DNA from: Novosphingobium cyanobacteriorum
Lineage (GTDB): Bacteria > Pseudomonadota > Alphaproteobacteria > Sphingomonadales > Sphingomonadaceae
Direction of reading: 5' to 3'
Length of the DNA: 64,000 nt
Assembly (NCBI RefSeq): GCF_029436685.1
Contig: NZ_JAROCY010000002.1
Location: 248,001-312,000 of the forward strand
Shown here: in pieces, positions 35,054 through 43,873 of the stretch
Position numbering within the stretch: position 1 is the first letter of the stretch
How the letters are laid out: each line of letters starts with the position of its first letter
Made by a program: the position numbers and the translations under genes
Notes under the pieces: model-generated
Databases searched by the model: none
What the model saw: the letters and a program-made list of their open reading frames with translations, nothing else
What the model was told of the DNA's origin: nothing

Positions 35054-35677
35054 TCAATCCTTTCGATCCGGCCTTTCGAACCGGGCGCGCAGTGCGGCGT
35101 TCTCTGCCTCCAGCGCGGCAATCCTTGCTTCCAGCGCGGCAGTGGCGGTGGCTACGTCGCCCGCATCGAGCTTGCGAGGGATGTGCTGCGGGCAGTTGAT
35201 GTCCCACGCTATAACGGTGAACAGAATGGCCTGCTCGGGCCGGGCGGGATAGCCTGCCGGCATCAGCCGCTCGACCAGGGTGTCGTCAGTCACGACCTGC
35301 GCGCGGCCCCACAGCTTGATCCGGCGTCGGTGGGCATAGTCCATCAGAAACAGGAACGCCTTGTCATTCTCCGCAAGGTTGCCCGTGGTCAGGTACTGGC
35401 GATTGCCCGTGAAGTCGGCAAACCCGAGCGTATGGTCATCCAGCACCTGGATGAACCCGGGCGGGCCGCCGCGGTGCTGGGCATAGGGTTGCCCTTCCGC
35501 CGTGGCGGTTGCGAGGTAAGCCGTGTCGATCCCCGCGATGAATTCGGCCAGATCGGCGGTGATCGCGGTGCGGAATCCGCCGCGCTGTTCGATGCGGGCA
35601 TAGCTTTCGCGCGACCCACGCGCGGACTGGAACGCCTTGACTGACGGGGTGAAGGCAATGTCGCTGGAAGGTTCCAT
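35054..35677 (-). CDS. Pyridoxamine-5'-phosphate-oxidase-like flavin protein
   Basis: A 207-residue PPOX-class split-barrel protein expected to bind FMN or a related flavin. Features are FIAGIDTAYLATATAEGQPYAQHRGGPPGFIQVLD, the FTGNRQY and ENDKAFLFLMDYAHRRRIKLWGRA blocks, and a C-terminal coiled coil of Ala/Glu/Leu heptads. The last region could mediate oligomerisation. The start is ATG 35677. An in-frame alternative 33 bases upstream cannot be excluded. It lies between the AhpD-like and DUF1348 genes. The likely role is redox protection or reduction of a xenobiotic, without a defined substrate. Confidence 0.87.
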   Translation of the reverse strand: MEPSSDIAFTPSVKAFQSARGSRESYARIEQRGGFRTAITADLAEFIAGIDTAYLATATAEGQPYAQHRGGPPGFIQVLDDHTLGFADFTGNRQYLTTGNLAENDKAFLFLMDYAHRRRIKLWGRAQVVTDDTLVERLMPAGYPARPEQAILFTVIAWDINCPQHIPRKLDAGDVATATAALEARIAALEAENAALRARFERPDRKD

Positions 35678-35752
35678 GGCAACGGTCTTTCGAAGCGGTG
35701 AGGCGGACAACGGCGGACGCCGGGTGAGGGGTGGCGCCCGCCGCCCCTCCGA

Positions 35753-36304
35753 TCAGGCAGCCTTGCGGGCGGTGACGATCGGAAAGTCGATCTCGGTCTG
35801 GAACACGTTGTTGAAGGTGTTGGTCCAGGTGTTGAGCGCCACGTGCTGGACGATCTCGACGATCTGGGCATCGGTATAGCCGGCGAGCTTTACCGCGGCG
35901 AAATCCGCATCGTCGACATGGCCGCGTGAGCGAGCCACGCTTGCCGCGAAGCGTACGGCGGCATCTGCCTTGAGATCGTTCGACGCACCATTGCGGTTGG
36001 CGGCAATCTCTGCATCGTCGAGCCTCGCGAGGTTCTTGCCGAGGTACGTGTGGGCCGACAGGCAGTAGTCGCAGCCGTTGATCTCGGCGATCGCAAGGGC
36101 AATGCGCTCGCGGGTCTGGGCCGGCAGTGCGCCCTTGGCGAGCGCACCCGACAGCGCGAGATAACCATCCAGAGCCTGCGGGCTGGTGGCGACGAGGCGG
36201 AACAGGTTGGGCGCCGAGCCGAGTTGCCTGACCACCGCTTCGAGCAGGGGCTGGGAGGCGGCAGGGGCTTCGGCGATGGAGGCTGGCTGGGTAATGCGGG
36301 GCAT
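35753..36304 (-). CDS. AhpD-like carboxymuconolactone decarboxylase-family protein
   Basis: A 183-residue all-helical protein with the AhpD redox motif Cys78-x2-Cys81-x3-His85 (INGCDYCLSAHTYLGKN). That points to a peroxidase-related or thiol-redox role rather than lactone decarboxylation. It is first in the minus-strand trio with PPOX and DUF1348 and diverges from a LysR gene, an arrangement typical of an oxidant- or electrophile-responsive module. The start at ATG 36304 gives the standard family length. Confidence 0.9.
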   Translation of the reverse strand: MPRITQPASIAEAPAASQPLLEAVVRQLGSAPNLFRLVATSPQALDGYLALSGALAKGALPAQTRERIALAIAEINGCDYCLSAHTYLGKNLARLDDAEIAANRNGASNDLKADAAVRFAASVARSRGHVDDADFAAVKLAGYTDAQIVEIVQHVALNTWTNTFNNVFQTEIDFPIVTARKAA

Positions 36305-36382
36305 CGGTCAGGTCCTTGTATTGCCAGAGGCCGGGGATCGGCCGCTGAAGAAGTCCTAGAACCTTCCTGAATTTTGCAGTAT

Positions 36383-36420
36383 CCAGCTTGCTGGCAACCC
36401 TTCCTTCCGGAAAATGGAAG
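36383..36420. promoter_or_regulatory. Palindromes in the divergent AhpD-LysR gap
   Basis: Two perfect palindromes lie in the gap: CCAGC-TT-GCTGG (36383-36394) and CTTCC-(N11)-GGAAG (36400-36420), the latter centred on TTCCGGAA. They are candidate sites for the divergent LysR regulator. Confidence 0.35.
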
Positions 36421-36425
36421 TATCA

Positions 36426-37322
36426 ATGGATCGGCTTGAGGCCATGCGGACGCTTGTCGCCGCGATCGACGGCGGCAGTCTCTCGGCCGCTTCGCGCAAG
36501 CTGGGCGTGCCGTTGCCGACTGTAAGCCGCCGTGTCTCCGAGCTTGAGGCGCACTTGCGGGTCCAGCTGGTGGTGCGGACCAGCCGCAAGCTGTTGCTGA
36601 CGGACGCTGGACGTTCCTACGTCGCTTCATGCCGACACATCCTTGACGAACTTGACGATGCCGAACGCCTCGCCGCCGGCGAATACCGCACTCCGCGCGG
36701 CCAGCTGGCCATCACGGCGCCCGTCATGTTCGGGCAGATGCATGTGGAACCGGTCGTGCTGGCGTTCCTGCGGGCTTACCCCGAGATCGGCATCCGCCTG
36801 ACGCTGGCCGACTATTTCATCGATATCGTCGAGAACCGGATCGATGTGGCGGTGCGGATCGGGACGCTATCCGATAGCGGGCTGATGGCAACGCGGCTGG
36901 GCTCGGTAGGCTGGATCACCTGCGCCAGCCCGGCGTACCTCGCCGCGCGCGGTGTACCGGACACGCCGGCAGACCTCGCTCGTCACGACTGCATCGGGTT
37001 CGAGCGGCTGCATGCGGACAGCAGATGGACCTTCGCCAGCGCGGATGGGCCCCAACAGGTTGCAATCTCCTCCCGCTTCTCGGTCAACACCGCCGGCGGC
37101 GCTCTTGACGCGGCAATTGCGGGCGCCGGCATTATCCGGGTCCTGTCTTACCAGGCTGCGTCCGCCATTTCCGAAGGCCTCCTGGTCAAGGTGCTCGAGC
37201 CTTTCGAGACGGCACGGCAGCCGGTGCAGATGATCCACAATGCCCAGCCAGTCATGCCGCTGAAGCTGCGTGCCTTCCTGGACTTCGCATCGCCAAGGCT
37301 GCGGGCGAGGATGGAGCAGTAA
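36426..37322 (+). CDS. LysR-family regulator divergent from the AhpD/PPOX trio
   Basis: A 298-residue regulator. The N-terminal HTH is MRTLVAAIDGGSLSAASRKLGV with PTVSRRVSELEAHL. The effector domain (GIRLTLADYFIDIVENRIDVAVRIG, GAGIIRVLSYQ) is of the D-type LysR group often linked to quinone, aldehyde or oxidant response. The ATG at 36426 has GGAAG 5 bases upstream. An ATG 12 bases earlier lacks one. Its divergence from the redox trio makes it their likely regulator. There is a 200-base tail to the next convergent gene. Confidence 0.92.
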   Translation: MDRLEAMRTLVAAIDGGSLSAASRKLGVPLPTVSRRVSELEAHLRVQLVVRTSRKLLLTDAGRSYVASCRHILDELDDAERLAAGEYRTPRGQLAITAPVMFGQMHVEPVVLAFLRAYPEIGIRLTLADYFIDIVENRIDVAVRIGTLSDSGLMATRLGSVGWITCASPAYLAARGVPDTPADLARHDCIGFERLHADSRWTFASADGPQQVAISSRFSVNTAGGALDAAIAGAGIIRVLSYQAASAISEGLLVKVLEPFETARQPVQMIHNAQPVMPLKLRAFLDFASPRLRARMEQ

Positions 37323-37522
37323 GAGACTGCCGATCAATGCACGGAACCGTTTCCAGGTTCAGGAGCGATAGACCGGCTGACGGCCAAGCAGATGGTTCCG
37401 GCCATATTGACCAGGAGCCATGGCCAGCCACCACGCGGCTGGCCTGTTACGAACGCGAACCGATTCCGGCCAGCTTGGCAATGCTGGTTACTGCAATGGG
37501 GCTGGACATGATGAGCGGCGGT

Positions 37523-38659
37523 TCAGCCCGCGGGGGCAAGCGAGAGTTCGGCGTAACGGCGAAGGTGAAAATCGCGCGAGCCGAACCGCGATTCGATGGC
37601 GGTGGCGCGCTTGAAGTAATGGCCGACCGCAAGTTCGTCGGTCATGCCCATGCCACCGTGCAGCTGCACCGCATTCTGCCCTACGAAACGCGCGGTTTCG
37701 GCGATGGTGGCCTTGGCTGCCGAGGCCGCCATGGCACGTTCGCGGGGCGGGGAATCCAGTTTGAGCGTGACAAGATAGACCGCCGACACGGCTCGTTCGA
37801 TCGCCATGTACATGTCGACCATGCGGTGCTGCAGCACTTGGAACGAAGCCAGCGCCTGGCCGAACTGGCGCCGCTGCTTGGTGTAGGCGATGGTGTCCTG
37901 CAGCATCCGGCGCATGGCTCCGACGGCATCCGCGCAAAGGGCGGCGATCGCTTCGTCGCGCACCTGCTCCAGCAGGGGCAGGGCAGTGCCTTCGCCGCCG
38001 AGCAGCGCGTCGCTCTTCAGCCGCAAGCCCTTGATTTCGATATCCGCGGCCCCGCGGTCGTCGATCAGGCGATAGGCATGTTCGACGATTGCAGGATGGC
38101 CGCGTTCCACCACGAACAGCGAAATGCCGTCGTGGTCCTGGATGGAGCCGGCGGTGCGGGCGGTGATCAGCAGGTGGGTTGCCCCCGGCGCGCCCTCGAC
38201 CACGGACTTTGCGCCGTCCAGGACCCAATCATCGCCATCTCGGCGTGCGGTTGTGGCGACATGGTTCAGGCTGTTGCGTGAGGTGGGTTCGCCCGTGGCC
38301 AATGCGAACCTGGCCGCTCCCGTCACCAGTTGTTCGAGCAGGTCGGCGGCGCGGCCGTCCAGGCGCTTGAGCAAGCCGCCGCCGATGACGGCAGTTTCGA
38401 GATAAGGTTCGGTGACGAGCGCTTCACCCATGGCTTCGGCAATGACCATGGTCTCTACCGCACCACCACCCAAACCACCGAGCGCCTCGGGAATCGCGGC
38501 GCCCAGGATGCCGAGATCGACAATCGCCTGCCAGATCGCCGGATGGGATGCCGCGTCTTGAATGAGCGTGCGCCGCTGTTCGAAGCTGTAATTCTCGCGC
38601 AGGAACCGCCGGATCGCGTCCTGCAACATGACCTGCTCTTCGCTGAGATTGAAATTCAT
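37523..38659 (-). CDS. Acyl-CoA dehydrogenase, small-subunit type (PimD-like)
   Basis: A 378-residue FAD-binding acyl-CoA dehydrogenase. It has the domain order of the family, with VATTARRDGDDWVLDGAKS in the middle domain and NAVQLHGGMGMTDE late. The C-terminus (ATAIESRFGSRDFHLRRYAEL) lacks the GTNE-type glutamate motif of simple homotetrameric enzymes. This matches the small subunit of heteromeric acyl-CoA dehydrogenases such as pimeloyl-CoA dehydrogenase or FadE heteromers of steroid catabolism. The probable large subunit is at 40166-41362. Pairing is inferred from motifs and proximity only. Confidence 0.92.
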   Translation of the reverse strand: MNFNLSEEQVMLQDAIRRFLRENYSFEQRRTLIQDAASHPAIWQAIVDLGILGAAIPEALGGLGGGAVETMVIAEAMGEALVTEPYLETAVIGGGLLKRLDGRAADLLEQLVTGAARFALATGEPTSRNSLNHVATTARRDGDDWVLDGAKSVVEGAPGATHLLITARTAGSIQDHDGISLFVVERGHPAIVEHAYRLIDDRGAADIEIKGLRLKSDALLGGEGTALPLLEQVRDEAIAALCADAVGAMRRMLQDTIAYTKQRRQFGQALASFQVLQHRMVDMYMAIERAVSAVYLVTLKLDSPPRERAMAASAAKATIAETARFVGQNAVQLHGGMGMTDELAVGHYFKRATAIESRFGSRDFHLRRYAELSLAPAG

Positions 38660-38700
38660 CGGGCGCTCGTCCTTGCCTAGCTCGGCGCCTTATGGAGTTA

Positions 38701-38717
38701 TATAATCGATTGAGCAA
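38701..38717. promoter_or_regulatory. AT-rich palindrome in the divergent acyl-CoA dehydrogenase gap
   Basis: The 17-mer TATAATCGATTGAGCAA has the perfect core AATCGATT. It lies between the divergent genes starting at 38659 and 38860. A 15-of-17 match is at 51291-51307 in another divergent gap of the same island. It is a candidate operator for a shared regulator. Confidence 0.45.
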
Positions 38718-38859
38718 GAGCGATGGCCACTGGACAGGCGGGCCAAGATGCAATTTACTTCGTTCATCACGCAATTAATTCGGGCCAGGTGTTCTGTGAT
38801 CAGCCTGTGTCCGGACCGTTGCGAGTCCGCCGCCGGCGCGGGTCAAATGGAGGTTGCCA

Positions 38860-40086
38860 ATGAATTTCCAGCATAGCGAAAAGGTCAAGGACCTCCTCAC
38901 AAGAGTGGCCTCCTTCATGAAGGAGCATGTCTATCCAAACGAGACGAGTTATTACCATTTCGTCCATCACCCGGACAACCTGTGGCAGGAATGGCCGGGG
39001 ATGGAGGCGTTGAAGGAAAAGGCCCGCGAGGCCGGTCTCTGGAACCTGTTCCTGCCGCACGAATACGGTGCGTTCAGTCCGGGGCTGACGAACCTGGAGT
39101 ATGCGCCGCTTGCCGAGCTGATGGGGCGCGTGCCGTGGTCGCCGCAGGTCTTCAACTGCTCTGCGCCCGACACCGGAAACATGGAAGTCCTCGCCAAATA
39201 TGGCAGCCCCGAGCAGCAGGAGCGCTGGCTGAAGCCGCTGCTCGACGGAAAAATCCGCTCAGCCTATGTGATGACCGAACCCCAGGTGGCGTCTTCGGAT
39301 GCAACCAATCTGGAAACCTCGATCCAGCTTGATGGCGATGGCTATGTGATCAACGGACGCAAATGGTGGATTTCCAATGCCGCGCATCCGGATTGCAAGG
39401 TCTACATAGTGATGGGCAAGACCCATTTCGACGCGCCCCGCCATGCCCAGCATTCGCAGATCATCGTGCCAGCCGATACGCCCGGCATAAGCAAGGTCCG
39501 GGCGATGCCGGTGTTCAGTTCGATGAACTCCCCGGGCGGCGAATGGGAACTGCGCTTCGACAACGTGCGCGTACCGAAGGAGAACCTGATTCTCGGCGAG
39601 GGACGGGGCTTCGAGATCGCGCAGGGCCGGCTGGGACCGGGCCGCATTCACCATGCAATGCGGTCGATCGGCCAGGCGCAGCGCGCGCTTGAGCACATGG
39701 CGCGCCGGGCCGAAAACCGCGTCGCATTTGGCAAGAAGCTGTCCGACCAGAGCAGTATCCGCCAGGATGTCGCGCGCAGTTTCTGCGAAGTGGAGATGGC
39801 GCGCTTGCTGACGCTGAAGGCTGCGGACAGCATGGACCGGTTTGGCAACAAGATTGCGCGCGACCTCATCGCGGCGATCAAGGTGGTCGCGCCGCAAATG
39901 GCCCAGACCGTAGCCGATCGCGCGATCCAGGTGCATGGCGCGAGCGGGGTCAGCGACGATTTTCCCATGGCCTATTACTTCACGCTCAATCGCTATCTGC
40001 GCATCGCGGACGGCCCGGACGAAGTCCATATGTCGCAGCTGGGCAAGCTGAAGATCGCCGAATATGTGGCGCAAGGCGACGACTGA
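38860..40086 (+). CDS. Acyl-CoA dehydrogenase of the ACAD10/11 type
   Basis: A 408-residue acyl-CoA dehydrogenase. Unlike its neighbours, it has the ACAD10/11-like features NLWQEWPGMEALKEKAREAGLWNLFLP, VASSDATNL, VINGRKWWISNA and C-terminal ADGPDEVHMSQLGKL. GGAGG lies a few bases before the ATG at 38860. ACAD10/11-type enzymes work on 2-methyl-branched, 4-hydroxy or other unusual acyl-CoAs, so the substrate is probably not a straight-chain fatty acid. It diverges from the small-subunit gene and is convergent with the large-subunit gene. Confidence 0.92.
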   Translation: MNFQHSEKVKDLLTRVASFMKEHVYPNETSYYHFVHHPDNLWQEWPGMEALKEKAREAGLWNLFLPHEYGAFSPGLTNLEYAPLAELMGRVPWSPQVFNCSAPDTGNMEVLAKYGSPEQQERWLKPLLDGKIRSAYVMTEPQVASSDATNLETSIQLDGDGYVINGRKWWISNAAHPDCKVYIVMGKTHFDAPRHAQHSQIIVPADTPGISKVRAMPVFSSMNSPGGEWELRFDNVRVPKENLILGEGRGFEIAQGRLGPGRIHHAMRSIGQAQRALEHMARRAENRVAFGKKLSDQSSIRQDVARSFCEVEMARLLTLKAADSMDRFGNKIARDLIAAIKVVAPQMAQTVADRAIQVHGASGVSDDFPMAYYFTLNRYLRIADGPDEVHMSQLGKLKIAEYVAQGDD

Positions 40087-40165
40087 TCTCAGGCGTTGCG
40101 TTCTTGTAGCGATGGGCAAGGTTTCAGAGCTTGCCCATCGCCACCGGGCCAACACGCAAGGTGGG

Positions 40166-41362
40166 TCAGCCGCCCAGCGAGCGCCAGACAATGTTCTTCT
40201 GCACTTCCGTTGCGCCGCCGAAGATGGTTTCGGCACGCTGGAACAGATAGCTGGCCATGGAAACCGGGCCGAAGCGCGGGGTGAGTGGCATCGTTGCAGT
40301 CCAGCCCGGGGTTGTCCTGTCCGGGAAAGGCAGGCCCGCCGTTCCAGCAAGATCGACGAACAGCTCGTCAATCTGCTGCGCAGCTTCGGTCGCGACGATC
40401 TTGAGCGATGATACTTCTGCGGCGGGGACATCTTGGCCGGCCGTCAACGCGCGCATCACAGCAATGTCGAGCAGGTCGATGGTGATATCGCAATGCGCCA
40501 TCCTTGCGGCAAAGTTCGGATCATCAGCCAACGTGCCCCAGCCGTCTGCCGGCGTATCGCGGGCCATGCGGTGCAGCAGCTTCATCGCTTCGCGCTTGCG
40601 GGCGACGTGGGCGTAGGACAGTCGTTCGCCCTGAAGCAGGAATGTCGCATAATGCCAGCCCTTGCCCTCTTCTCCGATGCGCTGGTCCACGGGGACCCGA
40701 ACATTCTCGAAGTCGATCCGGTTCAGGTGATGAACGCCGTCGATCGAGATGATCGGGTGTATGGTGATGCCAGGGCTGTTCATTTCGGCGCACAGAAAAC
40801 TGATGCCTGCCTGCTTCGCCTTTTCCCGTGAAGTGCGGACGAGGCAGAAAATCCAGTCGGCCCATTGGGCGTAGGATGTCCAGATCTTGCTGCCGTTGAG
40901 CACATAGTCATCGCCGTCGCGGACCGCTGACATGCTCAGGCTGGCCAGATCAGAGCCGCTTTCGGGTTCGGAATAGCCCTGTGCCCAGAGCGTGCGGGAG
41001 GCAAGGATATCAGGCAGCCAGCGGCGCTTCTGGGCGTCGGTCCCGAATGTGTAGATCACCGGCGCAACATAGATGATTGCCATCGGCATGATCGTGGGGA
41101 TGCCGGCGCGGTCGGCCTCCTCCTCGAACACGTAGCGCCGGGCTGCATCCCAGCCGGGCCCGCCATGATCCCTGGGCCAGTTGGTCGCCAGCCAGCCGCG
41201 CGAAGCGAGCGCCTGCTGATTGCGCACATGGTCGTCGCGGTTCAGCAGAATGCCTTCACGGACCTTGGCGATCAGGTCGGCAGGATAGTCCGTTGCGAAA
41301 AACTCGCGAACCTCGTTCCGGAAATGCTCCAGCTCGGGCGGAAGCGATAAATCCAATGCCAT
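40166..41362 (-). CDS. Acyl-CoA dehydrogenase, large-subunit type (PimC-like)
   Basis: A 398-residue acyl-CoA dehydrogenase. It carries the long N-terminal domain pattern RGWLATNWPRDHGGPGW, the flavin motif GYSEPESGSDLASL, LNGSKIWTSYAQWADW, and the catalytic-glutamate-like motif ETIFGGATEVQKNI. This is the large-subunit or PimC pattern and would complement the small subunit at 37523-38659. The start is uncertain: AAGGAG abuts the ATG at 41362, while a TTG two codons later (41356) sits 6 bases from it, and a TTG at 41413 also opens the frame. I report the ATG. Confidence 0.9.
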   Translation of the reverse strand: MALDLSLPPELEHFRNEVREFFATDYPADLIAKVREGILLNRDDHVRNQQALASRGWLATNWPRDHGGPGWDAARRYVFEEEADRAGIPTIMPMAIIYVAPVIYTFGTDAQKRRWLPDILASRTLWAQGYSEPESGSDLASLSMSAVRDGDDYVLNGSKIWTSYAQWADWIFCLVRTSREKAKQAGISFLCAEMNSPGITIHPIISIDGVHHLNRIDFENVRVPVDQRIGEEGKGWHYATFLLQGERLSYAHVARKREAMKLLHRMARDTPADGWGTLADDPNFAARMAHCDITIDLLDIAVMRALTAGQDVPAAEVSSLKIVATEAAQQIDELFVDLAGTAGLPFPDRTTPGWTATMPLTPRFGPVSMASYLFQRAETIFGGATEVQKNIVWRSLGG

Positions 41363-41408
41363 CTCCTTCGCAAACTTGCACACGACCTTGCCATCCGCGC
41401 CGGAGTTG

Positions 41409-41425
41409 ATCAATTGTTTGATTGA
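41409..41425. promoter_or_regulatory. Inverted repeat in the divergent PimC-like/SDR gap
   Basis: Overlapping inverted repeats ATCAA-N4-TTGAT (41409-41422) and TCAAT-N6-ATTGA (41410-41425) lie between the starts at 41362 and 41459. They are AT-rich in a GC-rich setting and related to the other ATTGA/TCAAT-bearing sites of the island. Confidence 0.4.
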
Positions 41426-41458
41426 AGGCGCGTACGCGCCCGGACTCAGGAGATCCAG

Positions 41459-42235
41459 ATGTCATTCGCGCTACCCAATGCTTCGCAAGACCTGGCCGGG
41501 CAGACGGCGTTGGTGACCGGCGCCACTTCGGGGCTGGGCCGCCGATTTGCCCATGTCCTCGCGAATGCGGGGGCGAAAGTGGCGATTGCCGGGCGGAGGC
41601 GTGATAAGCTGGACGAGGTGGCGCAGGAGATCCGCGCGACGGGCGGGACCGCGCATGCCGCGGTGATGGATGTCACGGATCTGGCTTCTCTGGCCGCGGC
41701 AGTTGTCGAGGTGGAAGCGGAACTGGGGACGATCACGATCCTGGTCAATAATGCAGGGATGCCGGATGCGCAGTTGGCAACCAAGATTCCGCTGGAGCTG
41801 ATCGATCAGGTTTTCGATCTCAACGTCAAAGGGCCCTTCGTGCTGGCGCGAGAGGTTGCGGCCCGGCTGATGGCAAACGGGTTGCCGGGGCGGATCATCA
41901 ACATCTCGTCCATGGCTGCATTCCAATATGCCGTGAAGGGCGCATCGATCTATTCGATCACGAAGGCTGCAATTGCGCGCATGACCGAGGTGCTGGCGGT
42001 GGAATGGGCAAGCCGCGGCATCAACGTGAACTGCATTGCGCCCGGATCGTTCGAATCGGAGATGATGAGCGGTATGATCAGCCGGATCGGCACCGACTTC
42101 ATTGATGCGATGCCACGCAAACGGCTCGCCCACCCGGCGCAGCTGGACAGCACGCTGCTATACCTGGCCTCGCCGGCGTCAGACGCGGTGACGGGCGCCA
42201 TCATCAAAGTTGATGACGGCCAATTGCCGCGGTGA
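41459..42235 (+). CDS. Short-chain dehydrogenase/reductase
   Basis: A 258-residue SDR with NAD(P)-binding TGATSGLGRRFA near residue 20, VNNAG, catalytic Ser in NISSM, and Tyr-x3-Lys as YSITK. The cofactor-binding loop ending in AGRRRDKL favours NADP. It is divergent from the PimC-like gene and probably oxidises or reduces a hydroxy/keto group of an acyl-CoA or alcohol intermediate. No specific substrate can be inferred. AGGAG lies 10 bases before the ATG. It is convergent with the following enoyl-CoA hydratase operon. Confidence 0.92.
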   Translation: MSFALPNASQDLAGQTALVTGATSGLGRRFAHVLANAGAKVAIAGRRRDKLDEVAQEIRATGGTAHAAVMDVTDLASLAAAVVEVEAELGTITILVNNAGMPDAQLATKIPLELIDQVFDLNVKGPFVLAREVAARLMANGLPGRIINISSMAAFQYAVKGASIYSITKAAIARMTEVLAVEWASRGINVNCIAPGSFESEMMSGMISRIGTDFIDAMPRKRLAHPAQLDSTLLYLASPASDAVTGAIIKVDDGQLPR

Positions 42236-42285
42236 TTGGGTGCCCGCCGACCGGCGGGAACCCAATGGAGAGGGACGCTTCCCGA

Positions 42286-43032
42286 CTATGCCTTGCGGCT
42301 GGAGAAGCGGGCGATCCGTTCGTGCATGTCGGGCCCGACACCCTTCGTGTTGTGCACTTCATGGGCAAGGGCCATCGTCATCGGCATGGCGTCGGTTTCG
42401 GCCATCAGCGCTTTGTACCCGGCAATGCTGAAGGCAGAGTTGGCAAGAATGCTGTTCGCGAAGGCCGCCACTTCATCAGCAAAGCGATCGTCGGCAAAGC
42501 AGGCATTGGCCAGGCCCATCGCTGCCGCTTCGGCGCCGGTGTAGGACTTGGCGGTGAACATCATCTCGCGTGCCTTCGCAAATCCGACACGGCGGGGCAG
42601 CCGCTGAGACATGCCCCAAACGGGTGTCAGGGCCCATTTCGCATGCGTATCCGCAATGCGGGCCGATTCGGAAACGAGGATGATGTCTCCGGCAAGCGCG
42701 AGCTCAAGCGCGCCGGTGTAGCAATGCCCGTGAATTGCGGTGATCACGGCTTGTGGCAGATTTGCCAACCGTTCGATCACGCGGGATTCGAAACCGAAGT
42801 CCTGTGCTTCGCCAGTCGCGATATCGCCCAGGTCATGGCCGGCCGAGAAGCATCGCCCCGCCCCGCGGAGCACGACGCAGCCGATCTCTGCGCCGGCACT
42901 GGCGATGGCACGAACGTGCCGGTCCAATGCAACGAACATTGCATTGTTGATGCTGTTGAGCTTGTCGGGACGATTGAGCGTCAGAGTGCACAAGGCACCG
43001 TCGTCGTGGCGGGTTACGAGGCCTTCGGCCAT
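42286..43032 (-). CDS. Enoyl-CoA hydratase/isomerase family protein
   Basis: A 248-residue crotonase with oxyanion-hole motif CFSAGHDLGDI and the first glutamate position in GALELALAGD. At the second catalytic position (E164 of the classical enzyme) the sequence reads THAKWALTPVWGMSQRL, which puts a histidine where Glu is normal. The protein may therefore be an isomerase, a hydratase with altered chemistry, or non-hydratase. AAGGAA precedes the ATG by 6 bases. It is the last gene of a minus-strand run with two other crotonases and a quinone oxidoreductase. Confidence 0.9.
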   Translation of the reverse strand: MAEGLVTRHDDGALCTLTLNRPDKLNSINNAMFVALDRHVRAIASAGAEIGCVVLRGAGRCFSAGHDLGDIATGEAQDFGFESRVIERLANLPQAVITAIHGHCYTGALELALAGDIILVSESARIADTHAKWALTPVWGMSQRLPRRVGFAKAREMMFTAKSYTGAEAAAMGLANACFADDRFADEVAAFANSILANSAFSIAGYKALMAETDAMPMTMALAHEVHNTKGVGPDMHERIARFSSRKA

Positions 43033-43041
43033 GATGGTTCC

Positions 43042-43845
43042 TTAGATTGTCGGCAACGAGCCTGGCTGATCGCGACCCCAATCCTGTACCGCGCGCCGGC
43101 GGTCTTCGACTGAGGACGGGCTGACCTGTGCGTTATGGGCTCGTGACCGAGCTTGTTCGAGTGCGGTCGCGTCGCCCAAGGCCAGCGCATAGCCCTCGTC
43201 GATCAGCTTGAGATAGGCGCGCAGAAATGACTGGTCGGCGCCCTGCATGTCCTGGCAGATCGCGCAGGCAAGAGGGATCAGGTCTTCGGCGGGGACGACC
43301 CGGTTGACCAGGCCCCACGCCAGCGCGGTTCTCGCATCAATGAAATTGCCAGTCAGCGACAATTCCTTGGCCCGGGACAGACCGATGGCGCGTGACAGCT
43401 TCTGCGAAAGGCCCCAGCCCGGCATGATGCCAACACGTGCGTGCGTATCGGCAAAGCGGGCATTGTCCGATGCGATCAGGATGTCGCAAGCCAGCGCCAG
43501 TTCAAAACCGCCGGTGATGGCTACGCCGTTGACTGCACCGATGACCGGCTTCGAGCAGGCCGTCACGGCCGCAACCGGATCCTCCGGCCTCTCGTTTCCA
43601 TTGGCTTCGCCCAAGGCAGCGGGATCAGAGCCCAGTTCCTTCAAGTCCAGGCCAGCGGTGAAGGCGCGGGTCCCCGCGCCCGTCAGGACGATCGCGTCGA
43701 CACCGTCATCGGCATCGAGTGCCTTGATCGCTGCTGACAAATCGCGGCGCAACGCCCGCGACAAGGCGTTCATTGCTTTGGGCCGGTTCATGGTGACGAT
43801 GGCGCAGCGACCGGCGCGCTCCACCAAGACAAGCGCTTCAGTCAT
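43042..43845 (-). CDS. Enoyl-CoA hydratase/isomerase family protein
   Basis: A 267-residue crotonase. The oxyanion-hole motif is AFTAGLDLKEL, and the first glutamate is in VAITGGFELALACD. The second glutamate position reads DTHARVGIMPGWGLSQKLSR, with a histidine in place of Glu, as in its neighbour. It ends 9 bases before the next crotonase start. The two proteins share the THA-K/R pattern but differ overall, so they are paralogues with separate roles. The substrate is not known. Confidence 0.91.
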   Translation of the reverse strand: MTEALVLVERAGRCAIVTMNRPKAMNALSRALRRDLSAAIKALDADDGVDAIVLTGAGTRAFTAGLDLKELGSDPAALGEANGNERPEDPVAAVTACSKPVIGAVNGVAITGGFELALACDILIASDNARFADTHARVGIMPGWGLSQKLSRAIGLSRAKELSLTGNFIDARTALAWGLVNRVVPAEDLIPLACAICQDMQGADQSFLRAYLKLIDEGYALALGDATALEQARSRAHNAQVSPSSVEDRRRAVQDWGRDQPGSLPTI

Positions 43846-43873
43846 TGTATGATCACCAGTTCGCGCACGGTTC

